From the NCBI GenBank assembly GCA_023101725.1, contig JALJCO010003053.1, positions 1,557,501-1,621,500 on the forward strand: 64,000 bases of DNA, read 5' to 3'. Source of the stretch: Atherinomorus stipes. Taxonomy: Eukaryota; Chordata; Actinopteri; Atheriniformes; Atherinidae. This document shows, piece by piece, positions 46,255 through 57,674 of the stretch. Position numbers and translations under genes: made by a program. A model generated the notes under the pieces. The model did not search any database. It was not told the DNA's origin and saw nothing but the letters and a program-made list of their open reading frames with translations. Position 1 is the first letter of the stretch, and the number at the start of each line of letters is the position of its first letter.

Positions 46255-49200
46255 CATCATCACGTTTTAACGTGATTGGTTATTGTGAAAACGTGAAACA
46301 TATTGGGTTTTAATGTGATAAGTTTTATTGTGAAATTGTGGAATACAAACCATATTCGTCTTTGAATGAGGAAAGTGTGCATGCAGTAGATTAGTGAAAT
46401 GTCTGCTTTATCAAAGTTATATTCCATACTGGGCTGAGACATGGAGAGATCACACAATGGTGAAGCTTGAAGGACACTGTGAGATTGTGGACGTTGCACC
46501 CTTGGGGCCGGGATATATTTGCTGTTGGCGACGCATCTGTGTATGCATCATGGCAGCCACTCGTTTGTTTTGACATGAATACGCTCGCGTTGACGCAAGG
46601 TTACAGTTTGCGTGCGCGAACTGCAATATTGCCCTTAACGCTAGAGGTGCTCACGTGTAGAGAAGCGTGAACATTAGGTCAGAGATAAATACAACGGTGA
46701 GTCTACTTTAATTGTAGAAATATTTGTAAATGTTCAATTCTTAATGATCTAAATTTAAATCAGGTTTTGCATTTAGTGAAACAATAGTTTCTTTAATTTT
46801 TAGAGCTATTTCACAACTTGTCAGCTAATATTCTGTCTGAACCGGTTTCCACACAAAAGGCCTTTATAAGCTGTCTGTATTGACTGAGTCGCTATATTGT
46901 TATTAAATGCGCTTCATGTTGGCATGAAACCAGAATGACTGAGACGCCTTTCTTTAGTGCATGGCTGTAGTTGCTGTTCGACATTTGTAGCTTTACGTCT
47001 GTCCCTCCCAGGTAGTTTTAATTGCTAATAATAGTTAGGACATTTGTAGATGTGAAAAATGAGAAATGGAAATTACTTTTTTAAAAAGCGGGGTATTGAT
47101 TATTAATCATGAGGGCTTGATAACAAATACATGCTTGACGCTTAATAATGTAAGATTGAGAAAATGAGCTTAAAGTAGCAGTTTGTGTTTACCATTTAAC
47201 AAATGTAACAAAAATTTATACAGTAAACTTTGTTTTGTATTTTTTGAACTACTAATCTATTAAGTTCAGTTTTATTTAAGCTGGCATGTCCAGGCCTTGA
47301 ATCATGAGAAGTCAGAACATGATCAGTCACATGCTTGTGGTGCTGCAATGTAAACCTGAAACAACATCAAATACTGTCATGCTGGCTCCAGCAGCAGATT
47401 GTCCCTTCATGACGTGGCTCCTTTTTCAGCACTCGCTTTTGTACTGAACTTAAGGTAGCTAGTGGCTGTTTACATTTTTTTTTTAAAGAAAAAGAGTAAA
47501 TGAATTGATAAGTGATTGACTACCTGCAGACCTGAGTCACAAGAGGGAGTTTTTAGCTTGCCAGAAGCTACCAGATGTAATCTGACACTGTTGGGTTGGT
47601 CGTTCCTGTTGTAACAGTAAATAACAGCGTTAGGCCAGCATCTGCTGCTGTGAATTTTTAAAGCTGACATTTACATTTCGATTGTTGGCCTACAGGTTTA
47701 ATTTACACGCATAATCTATTAAATTGAACTCGGATACAGGCTGTAGGGATGTTGCAGTGTTTCAAACTTAGACTTCACCTCTGTGTTCATGTTACCTTTT
47801 CTCATTAACTTGACGCCTATTAAATGTGGTTGAATGAGCAAAGTCAGTGATGGCGTGGTGTGGAGGTTGTACCCTGGTCCCATTCAGGATTTACTATTGC
47901 TTGTTGCTTAAAAAAGAGAACGTTGAGATATGTGGCATACAGTGTTTGTCTTTAATTGAATTTAGTTTAGAATTGGGCCCAGAAAATGTATTTATTTTGC
48001 AAGTTTGTGCCTCCATACAGCTGCATAATGATGGATTGGTTGTTCTGATGCTAATGTAATGAGAGCAGTGGTGATCGAGATGAGCTGTCTATGTGGTGAC
48101 ATGAAGCCTCTGGTGAGCGAATCATATCAGAGAAGAGTCCTGTTCAGATGCATGCACCGCTAGAATCCCCCCATAAAATATTAATGCATCTCGGGCGCAG
48201 AGGTACTAACCTTCCAATAGAGTCATAACTTTAGCCTCTGTCTTATAAGGGAATGTGCAGGACTGTATACAGGATGGTTGGAATAGTATGTTTACCAGTG
48301 TGTGCTTGGTCTGATTGCTCTTTAAGCAGGGAATGAAGCTGAGGATAAGACTGCTGTATAACCCTAATTGTGTGTGTACTGAAGGGTCTGTTTGTCTAAG
48401 ACCACAGCACCATTATTACCTCCTACATGTTTCTTTGAAAAACAGTTCTGCTGTATTCCTGGTTAGGGTCTGTTTAGCTGTTTTGCTCTACTAGCTGTTT
48501 TGGGTCATATAATCATGGAAAACTGCCTGACTGAAGAGAAACATAAATAAGAGCAGCCAATATCATAGCTGTGAAAAGCAGTTGCACTTTTGTCTTTTCT
48601 ATTTCTGTTGTGAATGTGCTTAAGCATTAATGAGGACAGGGCTCCTGATCTTGGGGTGTTTTTAGATATATCAAGCTGCATTGAGAAACTTGAATTATTT
48701 AAGTCTCATTTGATGTTTTTTGTTAGCCCTACCAAGATGTGATGAGTTAAAGTCAGCTATAATAGAAATTAGTTTAAAATTCTTTATCATTTCGTCAACT
48801 TTAATCACTCAAAAAATTAAAAAAATGGACAAAGAGATCCAGCTGCATTCAAATGATAACATCAGCACATTGATATCGGTCATTGAAAAGGAAGTTTCAC
48901 TGAGCAAGCAAGGAGTTGGTCCTGAAGCGTCATACTCGCTCAGTTTATCGAGTTGAGTATCAAAAGGCACACATTGCATGATATTCATGTTTGGCCTAGG
49001 GGATGCTTCGTAGACTGGGAAGTCAGGGGTTGAACCAGCGATCTTTCAGTTTAAAAGGAACCACTCTCGTGTGAAACTCCTCCTATAATTGACTATAATA
49101 TCGAGGTTTGGCATCTGTATGACATTTGTGCTAAACCCGCGCTTATTTCACAGCTGACATTTTAACCCATCATACTCAGAGCGGTTCATCTTATTCAAGC

Positions 49201-51034
49201 TTATACTTAGAAATATTTGTTGTTTACCCTTTTGAAAAATGAAATATAGGAGTGCTGTTTTTGATGGAAGGATCATGTGTTTTTAATTGTGGAGACAGAG
49301 ATAATAGTGGTGAAGTATGTGAAAAAGCATCTTTTCCCCCCTTTGTATACTTTAGCAATATCTGAAGCTTCATTGTGGAGAACTTTGCCTGCAGAGGTCA
49401 TATATGTAAATTTTTGTATTTTGATTCAAAATGGTAGATTATACATTTTGGCTTGTCTGTTCTGAAGATTAAGTTTACAAATCAAACTGAGAATCCACCC
49501 TTGGGGAAAGTGGAGGGTGGTTGTACAGGCATGGCTTGACCAATCCCAGCTGTCTGCAGGCTCCGATGTGCTTTTCTCAGCAGCCTACCTGCTGAAAGTG
49601 CCCTCATATAATCATGAGATGAAAGCACCGTGCTGCTCATTCCTTTTTTGCTTCTCCTCCCCCTCCTCCTCACATTTTTTTTTCCTGATATAAATTTAGT
49701 TCCTCCAGCTCGCTCAAAGCTGTGTATCCAGTGTTTCCTACGAGCAGGCATGTTCTAAATATGCTGATATTACGGAGCAGCAGGGTAGCTGAAAAAAATC
49801 AAACAAAATGGTGCTTGTGAGATCAATTACATGATAGAAAATGGAGGTTTAAGTCTGGTGTATATGCTGCAGTGTATAGCTGTTCGTATTTCAGTCCTCG
49901 CCTGCTTGGCATCTAATCTCTATTTCCTCACTTTTTTTCATTAGGAAAAGCATAAGCTGTTTTTTAATTGTTTTCCTGGTTAATCCCTTGCAGGGTGCAT
50001 ATGTCTGCGTGTTCACGTGTGCCGGTGTGTGATTTATTTTAATGCGTTTGTGCTTCTGCATATAATGCAAATTTGAGTGTGTATGAGGAGGGAGGAGGGG
50101 GGGAGAGAGCTGTCCATTTTTAAAATGTTTGCTGAATAAAGCTGAAATCTCGTGTGGCCATGTGCACTGCGCTGATACAGTATTTGTCTTTGAGAGGAGG
50201 CATGATGGAGCTTTTACTACTGTTTCCACCCGTTGGTTATGTGGCACTGAGATTATAGCCTTCCATTCATAAGAAGGGGGATTTCCCAACAAGGATGAGC
50301 ACTACTGTGTCAATAAGCCCCTGAGGACGAGAAACGCATGCAAAAACATATGCAGGATGGGTAACAACACTGTGGAGGATAAGTCGGTCATTTACAATAA
50401 GAATTTCTGAGGTAGACCAACTGAAAGGCTACCGTCGGTGTCTTAACATGCAATCTTGGCCTGCAAGTGCTATCCAGTCTTGATTCTATTAAAATCAAGC
50501 CCTCGCTCATACACTCCCAGTGGCGGCATGCCAAGTAGGACAGGACAACACTGGGGGGACAAGGGATGGGGGTTATTTGGCACAATAGGGAAATTGGAGC
50601 CAAAAAAGCCTCGAACAGCAACTCGCCCATTACTCTCAGGGAATAGCTTGTGGTAGCGGATCATCAGGGATCACTCGGCAATGTCAGATCAGGGGCAGCT
50701 GTAGTCTAATTAGAAATGCAAGATGGCTGGAAAGCCTGCTGAAGAGGCACATAGATGGATCTCATCTTCATCAGTAAGAATGATTGCGTGTACACTGGTT
50801 AATTTAGAGGGTGTGTGCTCTTCTTGGGTTAAAGAAAAGAGTTTTCAAAAGTTTTAGAACAGGAAGCTGTTTAAAATAGGACATTTTAATAATACGTTTT
50901 TGTTTTGAATGGCACATAAAGCAGCAGGAATCTACTAATTTGAACATGATTCTCCTGAACTGTATTAATTTAGAGGTTGGCTTTTGTAAGGATCAAAATA
51001 CAGATACACCTTTACTCTTACCAGTAGAATATTA

Positions 51035-51224
51035 TAGGGCTGCCAAGATTTGTCGATTAATCGTCTAATTGTCAACTATTTTGATAGTCGATGACTAATT
51101 TGATAATTGACTAATCGTTTATTGTCTTTAAGCTTTGTTTTTCCCCACAAAATTGCCACTGTACCTTCTGATGCCTTGTCCGCCTTTCTGTCTGGGCAGC
51201 TTTTCTTGAATTGTATTGATAACT

Positions 51225-51261
<37 letters not shown>

Positions 51262-51420
51262 CAGGCAAAAATTTGGACATGTTTTTCAATTAGATTCATT
51301 GAGAAAGTGTCCAAACTTTTGACTAGTACTGTAAATATGCTACATTTTTTTGTGTGATCCGATTAGTCGACTAATCGCCAAAATAATCAGGGACTAAAAT
51401 AATCATGTGTGGCAGCCCTA
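51035..51420. mobile_element. hAT-type MITE with exact 8-bp target duplication
   Basis: The ends TAGGGCTGCCA and (T)GGCAGCCCTA are inverted. The 8-mer gaatatta is duplicated exactly at 51027-51034 and 51421-51428. Sub-terminal cgattaatcgtctaattg and gattagtcgactaatcg are characteristic. It encloses a (CA)n tract and a short Tc1-derived repeat, so at least part of the interior was acquired later. Confidence 0.92.
51227..51333. mobile_element. (CA)n tract plus short Tc1-derived inverted repeat, nested
   Basis: About 15 CA units lead into actagcaggcaaaaatttgg, which pairs with the end ccaaacttttgactagtact as a small inverted repeat around ttcaattagattcattgag. This matches the familiar fish Tc1-derived GTACTAGTCAAAAGTTTGGAC repeat. 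It lies wholly inside the hAT MITE. Confidence 0.7.
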
Positions 51421-51645
51421 GAATATTATTGACAGTTCTTTTATATTGTCACACATACCGCAAGTTTTGTAACTTTTCCCCCCAGAGCAGTTTTTCTGTG
51501 CTGTTTTCTCTGATAATAAAATGATTGACTATTTATTTGCATTTTAAGGTAAAGAAAAAAACGTTGCAAAAACATAGTTTCAACCAGTTAATGGCACCCC
51601 CTGAATTCAATTCACATAATTCAGAATAATTTAAACTATTTGTAG

Positions 51646-51683
51646 CCCCCCCCCCCCCCCCCCCCCCCCCTTTTTTTTTTTTT
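51646..51683. repeat. Poly(C) run of 25 followed by poly(T) run of 13
   Basis: A third long C homopolymer, abutting a T homopolymer, about 225 bases after the hAT MITE. Confidence 0.9.
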
Positions 51684-52892
51684 ATATATTACCTTTTTAA
51701 TGTATTTAGTGAGAAGGTTGGACTGACTGCAAATACTCCACAGTGTGCAAAAGTCATAGGACTAATGTCCTGATAATACAAGGGCAAATCACGTATGGCT
51801 TTTCTTATATTATTCCTGTTTGTCCAAACTGCCTGAAAACCAGCAGTGGTAACCATAGGAACAACCGTAATTACCCTGTAACCATGTCTCTGTGAAACAT
51901 AACTTAGAGAGGTGAGCTCATTCATCATCCAGCAATTATACAGTGCCCCTGTTGAGAGATGGAAGGTATGGCTCAAATCTCTTATTGTTTAGAAGCACAC
52001 TTTGTCTGGATCCAACTTATCTCTGTGTTAGCTCCATTCCCCCTAATGCAGCTCTTGGTGTCACCCTCTGATTTCTACAGCGTTGTTTGTTCCTGTTGTT
52101 CATATTGCCAACTGTGGTTCTGTTGAAAGAAAGTGGTGATAACATGCTTCTAAAGAAATGTTGTTGGTGTCTCCCAAGCAGCACGTAGAGAGACGATGAA
52201 GCTAAAATAAAGAAAAAAGTCTATAAAAAATAAATAAATAAATAATAATAATAATGATAATGGCAAAGGAAAAAAATTCCAGGTTTGCCAAATAAAGTTA
52301 GAAAATTCAAGAAGCCACTGAGATGAGCTGCCTGCCTACTTGCACTCACATCCGACTGCTTTCACACACTCATATCAGTGGCTATATTCTAATTCATCAT
52401 GGTGCATTTATACTGCCTGTGCAAAAAAAAATGTAACATCAGAGGGATTTGACCCTGAAAAGTGAAATTGGCTGCTTCCATAGCTCCATTTCTAAAGTCT
52501 GGGCTTTTTCTTTGTAATTTTAGTGAATATTCTTCAGCTTGCTGGGCAGCGATTCACTCAGAGTGCATGTACATTAGCACCAATGTTATTAAACCCCTGG
52601 GTGGTCTCGTTTATCTGCCACAGCAGGGTGGGACAGGCTGTAACCATCACTAAGATGTGGTTTATGCATTTCTGTTTGTGTCTGTGTGAAGGATATATAA
52701 GTACACACAGATTGTATACAGTGTGTATACTTTTCATTACTTTAAGCTTTAATGATCTCATCTAGCAGTTGTGTATCCCATGTTTTCCAGGAAGTCTTAA
52801 TGCTATCAGTATTTGGTGTCGGTACCTTCTATCTCTGGCTCAAATGATGATTTCCCAGCTTTCAAAAATCCCAGTTTCCCATGTCAGGAGAA

Positions 52893-53426
52893 CAAGGTTA
52901 TAATAGTTTTGGATTTTTAATTAGTTTTAGTTTTTATTTCGTTTTGACTTTTTGTTTTTCAATTCAGTTAGTTTTAGTTAGTTTTTTGAGCAGATTTGCT
53001 CGTTTTTATTAGTTTCTATTTTTGGAAAATGTTTAGTTTTAGTTTAGTTTTTATTAGTTTCAGTGTTAGTTTTAGTTTTTTGGGGTTTTCTTTTCAGTAA
53101 ATTATAGGTTTTTATCTGGTGTGACATTCAAAATCATCAGAAAGTCACTTGGAGTAAAACCAGTAGAGCAAAGTAAAAAGATTAAATAGAAATAGATTTC
53201 AAATAAACCCAAAAGGCTTATGTATTATACTAATTTACAAAGACTAAAACTAAGGATGTTTCTGCAATAATTTTAGTTAGTTTTAGTTAGTTTTGTAAAG
53301 ACACAATGCAGTTTCAGTTAGTTATCGTTTTGTTAAAAACTGTCGTTTTTATTTCAGTTAACTGAAATGTTTTTTCAATTTTAGTTTTCGTTTTTTCGTT
53401 AGTTTTAGTTAACTATAATAACCTTG
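52893..53426. mobile_element. hAT-type MITE (TAGTTTTAGTT repeat) with exact 8-bp target duplication
   Basis: The ends CAAGGTTATAATAGTT and AACTATAATAACCTTG pair at 15 of 16 positions. The 8-mer caggagaa flanks both sides exactly (52885-52892, 53427-53434). Both halves are packed with tagttttagtt repeats. It is non-coding; the intact duplication suggests limited age. Confidence 0.92.
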
Positions 53427-55056
53427 CAGGAGAAGGATGCTCTTGTCCTGTTGTACACTATTAGCCACTGAGCTGCAGTCTGTTGCTGTGAAGAACATTG
53501 TGTCCCGTCCCATTCAGCTGCTTCAGTACAATTTTTGTTTGTTAATGTTGGGGGTTTTTTTGCTTCTTTTTTTCTTGTGTCACTTTGACCCGGTACATTG
53601 ATCAGCCATCCAGTGTTATATTCACTGTTTTACACAGGAAGTGATGTCAGTGTGAACATCATCACCCATATTAACAGATACACTCCCCAAAGGCATGTTG
53701 CATAGCAACCATTAAAGTGTCACTGTCAAAAAGGATTTGAGAAATGTAACATCACCCAGAGGGGGCAGGGACACCTGTGGAGGCACGGTTCTCTGCCACA
53801 GTGTTGCTGGAAGATCTCTTTTCTACTTTACTAAGAGTTTGTATAATGTGTGAAGATGAGTAGCCCTCAAATTTAGCCTTAAGGACTTGTTTAGTTCTTA
53901 GTTCGGCACAAATTTAAACGTTGCCTCATTTTTGACCACTGTAAACATTGATGTTGAAAGGAGCCAGCCATCTGTGGTGAGTGATTGTCAGAGAACTTGC
54001 TTGTGTTTAACTATAGAAATGTGGGGGAATGTTTGCAGCTTTTCCCAGCCTGTTTTGTTGCAAGCGACTCTGCTCTGCCCTCATTAGATTAGCACCATTC
54101 ATGCGTACTCAGAACGTGTCAGGTCTCCATCTCTGATTTTAATGGGAAGAAAAATCAACCACACAATTGCAAGAGTTGGTAAGAGATCTTTGAGATAGAG
54201 GAGGCCAGAAGAGTGCTGCATGTTATTTGTATGCCCTCTTGTTTATCACATTGCACTCAGATACTGAAATTACAGGTATGCTGTTGTGTTTTGGCTGTTC
54301 TTTGCTATTCCCACGCTGATGGAGGAGGGTTTTTCATGGTGTTCAGCTCGTTGAACACCAAGCTGAACACCAGTATCTTACTGTTAGACCTTTCTGTTAA
54401 ACAGGAGTGGAGATTGGCCGGCATGGGAATCTTTGTTCACCTGCAGTCTAATATAATCTCATATGAACCAGCCCCACAGGGACATCCTCGTAGCTGGAGA
54501 CATACCTGCTCGTCTGCCTGAATAGGCCTGTGTTTGTATGCGTGGCTTATAGAGCTTGTTTCCCTTTTTGGGAAAGCGGGGGTGAGTTTGTTATAAGTGT
54601 GCAAACTTCGATTGGGGGGGGTGGGGTTTGCTGCTAGCATGACAGCAGTGTTTTTATTTTCCCATTAACATCACACCAGAGATTTGGTGACTTGCTGGAG
54701 ATAATACAAATAGAGAAGTGCAGGATAAATGGTGTATGTAGTAGGCTATGTGTGATGAGAGAATGTCTTTGGAAAGGTCACAGAATATTATGTGACTGTG
54801 GAGAAAAGAGTTGGAGCCTGAAACACTTCAGGAAAGTCAAGGCTTGTGTCAGTTTACTGTGCAGTCTGCCGATGTTTGGGTCTCCTGTTGCTGCACATTT
54901 TAACAGTCTGTCTTGGTATTATCAATCTATATTTAAACATTGTTAGAACATTTAAAAAAAAAAAACTAACAAAACTACTGTTATTTTTAAATAAAAATCT
55001 GTTATGAATAAATTATGTTGATCTGAATCTGTAGAATGAGAGGAAATAAATAATTC

Positions 55057-56459
55057 TTAAATGGGAAGTTTGTTTTTTTTTTTCTTTCAATTTGGACCTA
55101 TTTTCTAGCATGAAATACATTCATTCACTCACCCAGACAGTTTTGGTGCAACTTGAATTCCTTTGGGAGATATTTAGATTAGGGCTGTGCGATTGCCTCT
55201 AAATTTCAAATTGTTGATTGTCATTGCTCTACATTGCCAATACACGATTAAATTCAAGGGGGCAGGGTCTTATGTTGATCGCTACCAGTCAGCATGGCTG
55301 CGTGAATAATCCAAATTTGATTGCATGTATGAGCTGAAACTCCTGTGACGTGGCTTTGTAATAAGTACTGTTATACTTATTACATGTATTTTATATGTAG
55401 ATATACTAATAATATGTATAATACTATGCAATTGTATAATACTTTAATATTTTAACCTCCATCCAGGCTAGACTGCACCAACAACCTTAAAATCAGCTTT
55501 GCTGGATGATGTGTTTATGAAATCTCTTTATGAAAGCCCTTGTGTGAACATTTCAGTAGTTACACATTAAAACAATATTTATTTGCAATTAGCCTACTCT
55601 GTTGAATGGCCCTGAAGCATAAGCAAACGGGCTGCATCAGTTCCAATCAAAGAGATGCGCCCTGTCACTGTCACAGGGCTGCTGACAGTGTACCTGCAAT
55701 TGGGAGAGAGAAGGTGGATTGTAGGTCTGTTTGTAAACGGGGCTTCTCTGACAGTCATGTATTTCCTCTAGAAACATCTCTAAATGCACAGTAGAGCACT
55801 GCGTTTTGTTTTTTTCTTTTTTCGAAATTGCCTTAAGAAACAGAAAATTGCCTGGCAACCTTCCAATTGCCAATACACGATTTAATTGGGGATCGTCCCA
55901 GCCCTAATTTAGATCCACTTGAGATCAGCGTATGTCCAATATAATGGAAGTGATGGGGCAACCTCGTGCAGCCTCTAAATAAGGCATTATCTGCCACAAA
56001 CTCCTTCATTTCACCAATGTTTTGTCACGAAACATTAGTCGGACCCCCCTGTGAGCTCGAAGCAGCTTTTTTTGTGGTGATTTGTCCTTATTTACAGACA
56101 TTTTTACTGTGGCGGCTTTGATGACATCACTATTATGCGACACCATAACAAGTAAATGTCTGTAAATAAGGACAAATCACCACAAAAAAGCTGCTTTGAA
56201 CTAACAGGGGGGTCCGACTAATGTTTCGTAACAAAGCATTGGTGAAATGAGGGAGTTTGTGGCAGATAATGCCTTATTTAGAGGCTGCGTGCGGTTGGCC
56301 CATAACTTCCATTATATTGGACATACGCTGATCTCGAGTTGCTCTAAATATCTCTCGAAGGAATTCAAGTTGCACCAAAACTGTCTGGGTGAGAAAATTA
56401 ATCTATTTCATGCTAGAAAATAGGTTCAGATTGAAAAAAAAACTCAACTTCCCCTTTAA
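55057..56459. mobile_element. Foldback element with about 320-bp arms, interrupted by a hAT copy
   Basis: The arms are long inverted complements: aatttggacctattttctag answers ctagaaaataggttcagatt, ttttggtgcaacttgaattc answers gaattcaagttgcaccaaaa, and tgtccttatttacagacattt meets its complement across a 50-base loop (56104-56153). TTAA-like ends are seen (ttaaatggg, cccctttaa). A 727-bp hAT element is inserted in the left arm only, so it came later. The intact element would be about 670 bp. Confidence 0.9.
55180..55906. mobile_element. hAT-type element inside the foldback arm, 8-bp duplication
   Basis: It opens TAGGGCTG and closes CAGCCCTA, with the 8-mer atttagat duplicated exactly at 55172-55179 and 55907-55914. 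Sub-terminal motif attgccaatacacgatt is present near both ends in the same orientation. There is no transposase; two small ORFs inside have no recognisable similarity. Confidence 0.92.
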
Positions 56460-57565
56460 GTCCAGAAACCTGGTTATTTCCTAATGTGCACATGTAACCA
56501 TCATCAACTGTGATTCCACTGCTATTATTTGAAAATGTAAATGAGAATGAAAATGCATCTGTAAGTGATGGGGTGCAGTGCCCCAGTGTATTCATTGCCC
56601 TTTTTTTTTTTTTCATATTATTGAATACTGTTGGAGTTCAAAGTGGTGTCGGTATGTACATTTGCCTCAAAGTAATTTCTTCCAGTGGTTTCTGACTTTG
56701 ACAAGCTGCAGCTTTAACATACATTTGGCAGCTCAGTTTAACTTAAGTTATTAATTTATCCAAGTCTGAAATTTGGTTTAACTCTTGTTTGCTTCAAGAT
56801 TTTTATTGACATTACTGGCTGATTTATGCTCTTTTATGTTTCTTGTTTGGAGATATGGAGCACTTTAAAAAAAATTATCCTTATTATTTGTGAAATTTTA
56901 GGATGTTTTTGTAGATTTGTCGTTTTACATAGTTTTTCCTCATGTATCTTACTGTATGTCATAATAGATGGCATGATCTGTCTGGCTACAGAACAAATCT
57001 TTGTACAGGTACAAATGATGCAGGTTTAGTCTAAATTTGAGGCTTTAGTAATTTTCCAATTATTACCTTAAGTCTGCTCTGATGCTACATTAAATATCCT
57101 GGAATCTCAGCAGGATGTCATTTATTTTCTTTTAGATCATTTTGATTGATTAATTGTTTCTATTAGTTTTTATGCAATTATTATTCTGTGTGCCTAAAAT
57201 TAATTCAATAACTCTCCTAACTTCTAAAAATAAAAGCCATCAAGTTTCAATTAATGCAATTACCATAATAAAAATGGAAACATGACTCTCCTTGCCCTGT
57301 TTTTTACCTGGCTGTTTTCTATTGAAGGAATAAAGATCGGTGTGTGCAGCTATGATCACAATAGTCTCGAATAATTGTGATTACAGCAGATGATTATTTA
57401 TTAAGTATCATCAGTCTGTCTCATCAGTTTTAATGTAGGTAGTATTTAACATGGTCTTAAAACGGTTAAGAGGTGTGTTACTATTGAAAATATAAGCAAA
57501 TAATATAAACTTAAAGCCAGTTTAACTTGCTTTGACCTTCACTCCATGTTGTCTTTATCTTTCAG

Positions 57566-57674
57566 GAAAATTGTCATCAAGTTTGGAAAAAGGAAAAAAC
57601 GAAAGCCTGAGTCTTCAGAGGAGGAGTCGGATGATGATCCTCCCCCTCGACACACTTCTAAAGATAATGACTCT
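57566..57674 (+). CDS. chd9: chd9 coding exon 3
   Basis: The acceptor is tttatctttcag, the donor ACTCT|gtaagt. The first base completes a Gly codon, then 36 codons read KIVIKFGKRKKRKPESSEEE and on through SDDDPPPRHTSKDNDS, ending in phase 0. Human CHD9 has the parallel run KIGKLIITLGKKQKRK followed by an acidic stretch, so the exon is secure. It is a basic-then-acidic linker ahead of the chromodomains with no catalytic residues. The Ser/Glu/Asp block resembles casein-kinase-2 sites, which is only suggestive. Confidence 0.95.

Larger units (their letters stand above)
44602..57565. other. 13-kb chd9 intron
   Basis: No coding exon was recognised. It holds a C22/A15 run (46218-46254), hAT elements at 51035-51420 and 52893-53426, a C25/T13 run (51646-51683), and the foldback/hAT nest at 55057-56459. 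Sequence at 50510-50720 and 49480-49700 looks single-copy with small ORFs on both strands, none resembling a known protein. From 44650-46200, 46690-49480, 53440-55050 and 56460-57540 I see nothing else. Confidence 0.55.

Noticed and set aside
49482..49751. 89-codon minus-strand ORF rich in Arg and Lys
   Set aside because: No recognisable family, no splice or start context, and it is Arg/Lys-rich because the + strand is CT-rich there.
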